Assembly (NCBI GenBank): GCA_031255395.1
Contig: JAIRSQ010000158.1
Location: forward strand, 1 to 11,630
DNA length: 11,630 bases
Direction of reading: 5' to 3'
Source of the DNA: Spirochaetaceae bacterium
GTDB taxonomy: Bacteria > Spirochaetota > Spirochaetia > Treponematales > Breznakiellaceae
Shown: positions 6,884-11,630 of the stretch, piece by piece
Position numbering within the stretch: the first letter of the stretch is position 1
Layout: the number at the start of each line of letters is the position of its first letter
Notes under the pieces: model-generated
What the model saw: the letters and a program-made list of their open reading frames with translations, nothing else
Told to the model about the DNA's origin: nothing
Databases searched by the model: none
Made by a program: the position numbers and the translations under genes

Positions 6884-8413
6884 ATGGCGGATACAAAACG
6901 CATGGTGCGTATTTTTGACACGACGCTTAGAGACGGAGAGCAGTCGCCCGGCTGTTCCATGAACATTGCCGACAAAATTAAGGTCGCGCAACAGCTTGAA
7001 CTGCTAGGCGCGGACATAATAGAGGCGGGCTATCCCGCGTCCAGTCCGGGCGACCTTGAGTCGGTCAGGATGATTGCTGAAATCGTCAAACAGAGTTGCG
7101 TGGCCGGGCTTTGCCGCGCCCTTGAAAAAGACATTGACGCGGCGCGTGAAGCGCTGCAAAACGCGGCCAGCCCGCGCGTGCATATATTTTTGGCCACAAG
7201 CCCCGTTCACATGAAGTACAAGCTCAAGATGAAGCCGGAGCAAGTGCTTGAACGGGCGGTAACTTCGGTAATGTACGCGAGAAAATTCTGCTCTGACGTG
7301 GAATTTTCCGCCGAAGACGCGTTCCGTAGCGATCCGGACTTTGTTTGCAAGGTATTTTCCGCCGTCATAGCGGCTGGAGCCAGCACCGTCAACTTTCCCG
7401 ACACGGTAGGCTACGCGACGCCGGCCGAATTCGGCGCGCGAGCGCGTTACATTATCGAGCGCACGGAGGGCATCGAGCGGGCGCGGCTTTCCGTCCATTG
7501 CCATAACGATTTGGGGCTTGCGGTCGCGAACAGCCTTGCCGCAATAGAGGCGGGAGCGGGGCAGGTTGAATGCACGGTGAACGGCATAGGCGAGCGGGCC
7601 GGCAACGCCTCGCTGGAAGAGATAGTGATGGCTTTGCGGGTTCGCAAAGATTATTTTGACGCGGATACGCGGGCGGACAGCACGCGGCTTTATCCGGCGA
7701 GCAAGCTCGTGTCGCAGGTAACCGGCGTAAAGGTGCAGCCAAACAAAGCCGTTGTCGGCGAGAACGCCTTCGCCCATGAAGCGGGCATCCACCAGCACGG
7801 CGTGATGGCGAATCCGGAAACTTACGAAATTATGACGCCCGAATCAGTCGGGGCGGGCAAAAAAGAACTGGTGCTTGGCAAGCATTCCGGCAAACACGCG
7901 CTAAGCAAGCGGCTCTCCGAGATGGGCTACAAACTTGAAGGCGTTATGCTGGACGAGATATTTGCCCGCTTCAAAAAACTTGCGGACAGAAAAAAGACCG
8001 TTTTGAACCGCGACCTTGAGGCGCTGGTAACGGACGCCGTCGGCGCCGTCCCCGAAAAGTGGAAGCTGGACTACTGGCTGATAAATGCAAGTTCCTCCGT
8101 TCCCGCCATGAGCGCGGTATGCCTTAAAAACGAGGACGGCGGCATGCGCAAGGCGTTTTGCCCAGGCAACGGCTGTATTGACGCCGCCTTTAGCGCGATA
8201 AACGAACTTGTTGGAAAGGACTTGGCCCTTGACACGTTTGAACTGAGCGCGATAACGGGCGACGCGGACGCTCAGGGCGAGGCCACAGTCAAAATATCCC
8301 ACAACGGCGGACAGTGGAGAGGACGCGGCGTTTCGACAAACATTATCGAATCGGCAATACAGGCCTACGTAGCGGCAATCAATTCTATGGAGGCCGAATC
8401 TCGCTTTCGGTAA
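6884..8413 (+). CDS. leuA: 2-isopropylmalate synthase
   Basis: This 509-residue cytosolic enzyme condenses acetyl-CoA with 2-oxoisovalerate, the first committed step of leucine synthesis. The ATG at 6884 follows a strong AGGAGG by 4 nt. The catalytic TIM barrel carries [12 protein letters not shown] (12-23), YPASSPGD (50-57), the metal-binding HCHND (205-209), NGIGERAGN (233-241), [12 protein letters not shown] (295-306) and GKHSGKHA (332-339). The C-terminal part, from about 390, matches the LeuA dimer/allosteric domain that senses leucine. The length agrees with the bacterial type-1 enzyme. PASSPGD and the full regulatory domain favour isopropylmalate synthase over homocitrate synthase; citramalate synthase is a less likely alternative. 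No leuB, leuC or leuD is adjacent. It is the first gene of a likely + strand operon driven by the promoter at 6834-6861. Confidence 0.95.
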   Translation: MADTKRMVRIFDTTLRDGEQSPGCSMNIADKIKVAQQLELLGADIIEAGYPASSPGDLESVRMIAEIVKQSCVAGLCRALEKDIDAAREALQNAASPRVHIFLATSPVHMKYKLKMKPEQVLERAVTSVMYARKFCSDVEFSAEDAFRSDPDFVCKVFSAVIAAGASTVNFPDTVGYATPAEFGARARYIIERTEGIERARLSVHCHNDLGLAVANSLAAIEAGAGQVECTVNGIGERAGNASLEEIVMALRVRKDYFDADTRADSTRLYPASKLVSQVTGVKVQPNKAVVGENAFAHEAGIHQHGVMANPETYEIMTPESVGAGKKELVLGKHSGKHALSKRLSEMGYKLEGVMLDEIFARFKKLADRKKTVLNRDLEALVTDAVGAVPEKWKLDYWLINASSSVPAMSAVCLKNEDGGMRKAFCPGNGCIDAAFSAINELVGKDLALDTFELSAITGDADAQGEATVKISHNGGQWRGRGVSTNIIESAIQAYVAAINSMEAESRFR

Positions 8414-8421
8414 TCTTCTAG

Positions 8422-9675
8422 ATGAGCGTAAAAATGTCTGTCGGTTCCATGCGGCAAGACACGGCGGACGCCATTCCTTTTGCCCGTCCGTTCATCGGGC
8501 AGGAGGAAGAAGAGGCTGTGTTGCGGGTGATGAGGTCCGGGTGGCTTACGACCGCCGGAGAGGCGCTCGCCTTTGAGCGGGAATTCGCCGCCCGACTCGG
8601 AGAAAACGCCGTTGACCCGCCCGCAGGAGCGGCCGCGGTGAGCAGCGCTACCGCGGGGCTTCATCTTGCGCTGGAAGCCTGCGGCGTCGGGGCGGGAGAC
8701 GTTGTCTTGGTGCCGTCGTACACGTTTGCCTCCACTGCCGAAGTCGCTGTCTGCCTTGGGGCGGAAGCCGCCTTTATTGACTGCGCCGAGGACTCCTTCC
8801 TGCTCGACGCGGAAAACCTTGAAATGACGGCGAGGCGTTTAAGCGAAGGCAAAACCGCCTACGAAACGGGGGGGCCGAGCGGCAGGCCGCGCGCCGTCAT
8901 TCCGGTACATTTTGGCGGGCTCTGCTGTGACATGGAGGCCGTACGCGGTATAGCCCGCGATTACGGGATGGCCGTCATAGAGGACGCCGCCCATGCCTTC
9001 CCCGCGTATTCGGCGCGGGGCGTTCCCGCCGGAACGCTTGGAGACGCGGGCGTTTTTTCGTTCTATTCCACAAAAACGCTGACAACTGGCGAAGGCGGAA
9101 TGGTCGTAAGCCCGAACCTCGAAATAATTAAAAGGGTATCTCTCATGCGCATGCACGGGATAGACCGATCCGTATGGAACAGGTACACGGACGCGGGAGC
9201 GTCATGGCGATACGAGGTAGCCGAAGCCGGTTACAAGTACAACCTTCCCGACATACTAGCCGCGATCGGGCGGGTCCAATTGCGGCGGGCGGACGACCTG
9301 CTTGGCAAACGCCGAAGTATAGCGGCACGCTATGACGCCGCTTTTTCCGGCGGGCCGTTTTTTTCCGTCCCGCCGACCGCTGAAGGCGACGCCCGGCATC
9401 TGTACCCGTTGCGCCTCAATTCGGCGCTTTCTGAACGGATATCCCGAGACGAGTGCGTCTGGAAACTTCAGGAACAGGGAATAGGCGTTTCGGTTCATTT
9501 TATACCGCTCCACACGATGCCGTATTACAGGAAGCGATACAAACTGAAAGCCAGGGATTTTCCGCGCGCCATGGACGCTTTCAGCCGCGTCGTATCGTTG
9601 CCCCTATGGCCCGGCATGACAGACGGGCAGGCTGACAGGGTTATCGAAGCGGTTCTTGGGCTGGCGCTCCCGTAG
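8422..9675 (+). CDS. DegT/DnrJ/EryC1/StrS-family PLP aminotransferase
   Basis: This 417-residue PLP enzyme belongs to the sugar aminotransferase group, which moves an amino group onto nucleotide-linked keto-sugars for surface polysaccharide or antibiotic sugars. Visible motifs are RPFIGQEEEEAV (22-33), GWLTT (40-44), SSATAGLHLAL (74-84), VPSYTFASTAEV (97-108), IEDAAHA (186-192), the PLP lysine in FYSTKTLTTGEGG (Lys at 218), YNLPDILAAIGRVQL (273-287), and IPLHTMPYYRKRY near the C-terminus. All catalytic positions look intact. The start is uncertain: ATG 8422 is 8 nt after the leuA stop but has no clear ribosome-binding site, and in-frame ATGs at 8434 and 8449 are equally poorly supported. Tight spacing to leuA suggests translational coupling. 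The substrate is unknown, and no nucleotide-sugar genes are nearby. A run of seven G's occurs at 8868-8874. Confidence 0.9.
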   Translation: MSVKMSVGSMRQDTADAIPFARPFIGQEEEEAVLRVMRSGWLTTAGEALAFEREFAARLGENAVDPPAGAAAVSSATAGLHLALEACGVGAGDVVLVPSYTFASTAEVAVCLGAEAAFIDCAEDSFLLDAENLEMTARRLSEGKTAYETGGPSGRPRAVIPVHFGGLCCDMEAVRGIARDYGMAVIEDAAHAFPAYSARGVPAGTLGDAGVFSFYSTKTLTTGEGGMVVSPNLEIIKRVSLMRMHGIDRSVWNRYTDAGASWRYEVAEAGYKYNLPDILAAIGRVQLRRADDLLGKRRSIAARYDAAFSGGPFFSVPPTAEGDARHLYPLRLNSALSERISRDECVWKLQEQGIGVSVHFIPLHTMPYYRKRYKLKARDFPRAMDAFSRVVSLPLWPGMTDGQADRVIEAVLGLALP

Positions 9676-9714
9676 CCCGGCCCGTGAAGACCCGGCGGAA
9701 GCGCGGAGAATTGT

Positions 9715-10719
9715 TTGAAAACGCGGCCTGAATTTTTTGACGACAGCGGCATTTCTTTTCGGGAACGGAAAACTGTTTTTCTAAAACGTCTTAAAAGCGG
9801 CGAAAAATACAAGCGCTATACGGGAACGCCGTTGCGGTACGCCGGAGGAAAAACGCTCGCTGTCGGTTATATTGCGGAATTGCTGCCCGATAATCTTGAA
9901 CGGATCGTGTCTCCGTTTTTCGGCGGCGGTTCCTTTGAAATCGCCTGCGCCAAAGAATTAGGGCTTGATGTCCGCGGTTTCGACATATTCGAACTTTTGG
10001 TTAACTATTGGCGGCATCAGTTTGCGTCTCCGCAAAAATTGTATAAATTTTTAAAAAATTACCCGCCCACACGCGAAGGCTTTGCTGAAATAAAAACGCG
10101 GATTAAAGCGCACTGGACAGGCGAAAAGACAATTAAAAACAAGGCGGAACTTGCCGCTCTTTTTTATTTTAACCACAACACCTCTTACGGCCCGCATTTT
10201 TTAGGCTGGCCCTCGTCGGTATATCTGCGCGAAGACCGTTATAACGCGATGCTAGAAAAAATGCGCGCGTGCAGGCCGCGCAATATAACTGTCGAATGTG
10301 ACGGCTTTGAAAACGCGTTCGCAAAGTATCCTGACGATTTTTTTTACTGCGACCCGCCGTATTATTTGGACGGCGACAGCAAGACATTTATCGGTTTGTA
10401 TCCGCACCGGAATTTTCCGATATATCACAAAGGGTTCAATCATGAATTGCTGCGAGATTTGCTGTTAAATCATAAAGGAGGCTTTGTTTTGTCATACAAT
10501 GACTGCCGCGTTATCCGCGAATGGTACAAAGGGATTCTGTTTAGAACCCCTTCGTGGCAGTACACTCTTAGCCAGGGCGATACGCGCATAGGCGAAAATC
10601 GCGCCCGCGACAACAATGGCAGCCACATAAAAAAGTCTCACGAACTCTTGTTTTATAAAATGCCGGAAACGGGCGCCAGCCTGCGGGCTAGGCAATCGGC
10701 TCGCAATAGTTATATTTAA
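9715..10719 (+). CDS. DNA adenine N6-methyltransferase, D12 class, apparently solitary
   Basis: This 334-residue enzyme should transfer a methyl group from S-adenosylmethionine to adenine in a specific DNA site. The order of motifs is that of the alpha group: PLRYAGGK (39-46, motif X), SPFFGGGSFE (66-75, motif I, AdoMet site), then YCDPPYY (211-217, catalytic DPPY motif IV) and FVLSYND (257-263). The TTG at 9715 is taken as start: GGAG at 9705-9708 is well spaced, and the first in-frame ATG lies far inside, beyond motif I. The region between motifs I and IV is the likely target-recognition domain; its specificity cannot be read. The gene is more AT-rich than its neighbours: I count 24 G+C in 60 at 10021-10080, against 42 in 60 at 9001-9060. 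No restriction endonuclease gene is adjacent. It may be an acquired orphan or phage-derived methylase. ExoIII begins 4 nt after it. Confidence 0.9.
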   Translation: MKTRPEFFDDSGISFRERKTVFLKRLKSGEKYKRYTGTPLRYAGGKTLAVGYIAELLPDNLERIVSPFFGGGSFEIACAKELGLDVRGFDIFELLVNYWRHQFASPQKLYKFLKNYPPTREGFAEIKTRIKAHWTGEKTIKNKAELAALFYFNHNTSYGPHFLGWPSSVYLREDRYNAMLEKMRACRPRNITVECDGFENAFAKYPDDFFYCDPPYYLDGDSKTFIGLYPHRNFPIYHKGFNHELLRDLLLNHKGGFVLSYNDCRVIREWYKGILFRTPSWQYTLSQGDTRIGENRARDNNGSHIKKSHELLFYKMPETGASLRARQSARNSYI

Positions 10720-10723
10720 GGGT

Positions 10724-11515
10724 ATGAATATAGTTTCATGGAACGTAAACGGCGTAAGGGCGGCGGAAAAGAAGGGGTTTGCCGAATGGCTCGCTGAAGA
10801 AGAGCCTGACATACTTTGCGTTCAGGAGACCAAGGCGGAGCCGGGACAGCTCTCCGGCGGCTTGATAAATCCGGCGGGCAAAAGCGGTGCCGTTTACAAG
10901 TCGTTCTGGGCAAGCGCAAAAAAGAAAGGCTATTCGGGAACGGCGATTTATACAAAAACCGAACCGCTCGACGTGCGGCCTTTGGGCGTAAAGGAATTTG
11001 ACGACGAAGGGCGCGTCTTGCAGGCGGATTACGGGGACTTTGCGCTGATATGGGCCTATTTTCCCAATTCGCGGGACGGCGGGTCGCGTCTTTCCTATCA
11101 GCTAGATTTGTGCGCCGCGATACTTGAACGTTGCGCCGCTCTTGGAGCGGAAGGGCGGGATTTCATACTGTGCGGAGATTACAACATAGCGCATAGGCCC
11201 GTCGACCTGGCAAGACCGGCGGATAACGAAAAGAATGCCGGATTTCTGCCGGAGGAGCGGGCATGGATGGAGGTTTTCGCGGGCAGCGGCGCGGCGCACG
11301 TCGACACGTTCAGGCATTTTTATCCGGACGAACCTGGCAAATATACATGGTGGTCGTACCGTTTTAAGGCGCGCGAGAAGAACATCGGATGGAGGATAGA
11401 CTATTTTTGCGTAAACCTGCGCTTAATGCCTAATGTAAAATCTTCGGTTATAATGGCGGAAGTAAAAGGCTCCGACCATTGTCCGGTAAAGCTGGCCGTT
11501 GACTGCGCCAGATAA
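10724..11515 (+). CDS. xth: Exodeoxyribonuclease III (AP endonuclease)
   Basis: This 263-residue enzyme of the ExoIII/APE1 family cuts DNA at abasic sites and removes nucleotides from 3' ends in base-excision repair. All hallmark residues are visible: SWNVNG (Asn7), QETK (Glu35), GYSGTAI (69-75), AYFPN with Tyr112, GDYNIAH (Asp152, Asn154), FLPEERAW (174-181), YTWWSYR (207-213), WRIDYF (Asp226), and SDHCPV with the catalytic Asp251-His252 pair. The length is normal for the family. The ATG at 10724 has only a weak site (AAGGG) close by and lies 4 nt after the methyltransferase stop, so translation may be coupled. Base composition returns to the local norm here. It is probably a housekeeping repair gene rather than part of a modification system. 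Confidence 0.96.
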   Translation: MNIVSWNVNGVRAAEKKGFAEWLAEEEPDILCVQETKAEPGQLSGGLINPAGKSGAVYKSFWASAKKKGYSGTAIYTKTEPLDVRPLGVKEFDDEGRVLQADYGDFALIWAYFPNSRDGGSRLSYQLDLCAAILERCAALGAEGRDFILCGDYNIAHRPVDLARPADNEKNAGFLPEERAWMEVFAGSGAAHVDTFRHFYPDEPGKYTWWSYRFKAREKNIGWRIDYFCVNLRLMPNVKSSVIMAEVKGSDHCPVKLAVDCAR

Positions 11516-11542
11516 AATTAGTTAAGGGATGGATAGGAAATT

Positions 11543-11630
11543 ATGAAAATCAAGTACAATTCGCCTGTTGTTTTAACGTTTGTTTTTTTATGCGCGTTTA
11601 TTCTGCTTTTGAATCAAACATTGTTTCATA
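11543..11630 (+). CDS. N-terminus of a membrane protein, possibly rhomboid family (cut by window end)
   Basis: Only 29 codons are visible. The ATG at 11543 follows an AGGA site, 27 nt after the ExoIII stop. The peptide begins MKIKYNSPVVLTF and continues with a hydrophobic stretch (about residues 8-23) that should be the first membrane helix. The opening K-x-x-YN-x-PV-x-LTF resembles what I recall from rhomboid-type intramembrane proteases of spirochaetes and relatives. No catalytic residues are inside the window, so the family call is tentative. Confidence 0.45.
   Translation, partial: MKIKYNSPVVLTFVFLCAFILLLNQTLFH

Noticed and set aside
7004..7798. A 264-codon open frame on the minus strand opposite leuA
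   Set aside because: It has no family motifs and lies wholly opposite a clear enzyme gene whose catalytic motifs are intact; high GC keeps antisense frames open.
9715..11515. Restriction-modification or defence island made of methyltransferase plus nuclease
   Set aside because: The nuclease is a canonical ExoIII repair enzyme with all standard residues, not a restriction endonuclease.
1..11630. CRISPR arrays, tRNA or rRNA genes, insertion sequences
   Set aside because: No regularly spaced repeats, tRNA-like cloverleaf segments, rRNA sequence or transposase motifs were seen on either strand by eye.

Overview
The window holds nine genes from a moderately GC-rich bacterium with a double membrane, and I can place most of it with ordinary families. 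The organism is most likely a spirochaete, perhaps Treponema-like. The first gene, cut at the window edge, is a 'MTGG-x-I-x-x-N' beta-helix surface-type protein of a kind common in host-associated Treponema. The efflux adaptor has a relaxed lipoprotein signal, and the partial last gene starts like rhomboid-type membrane proteins I associate with that group. This placement is inference from remembered resemblance, not a search.

Layout. Positions 1-807 (+) are the 3' part of the beta-helix gene. It is followed by a 9-bp perfect GC hairpin (821-842) and a small degenerate palindromic repeat (849-908). From 5535 down to 933 (-) runs a four-gene cluster: TolC-like outer-membrane protein, MacA-like periplasmic adaptor, MacB/LolD-type ABC ATPase, and FtsX/MacB-type permease. 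The genes overlap or lie within about 30 nt of each other, so they look like one operon for a tripartite export pump. Upstream on the same strand is yejB (6773-5679), a permease of the microcin C/oligopeptide importer family, without its usual yejA, yejE and yejF partners in view.

The short region between yejB (-) and leuA (+) carries two good divergent sigma70-type promoters. A perfect 8-bp inverted repeat sits between their -35 boxes, which suggests a shared operator. The yejB promoter lies so close to the start codon that its mRNA would be nearly leaderless.

On the + strand, leuA (2-isopropylmalate synthase), a DegT-family PLP aminotransferase, a solitary D12-class DNA adenine methyltransferase, exodeoxyribonuclease III and the start of a membrane protein follow each other with gaps of 8, 39, 4 and 27 nt. 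They may form one transcript. The methyltransferase is visibly more AT-rich than its neighbours and may have been acquired.

I did not find an evident new multi-gene system. The most unusual points are the divergent promoter/operator arrangement, the near-leaderless orphan yejB, an insertion in the ABC ATPase, a short-hairpin efflux adaptor, a 12-bp perfect hairpin inside the tolC-like gene, and the isolated methyltransferase.
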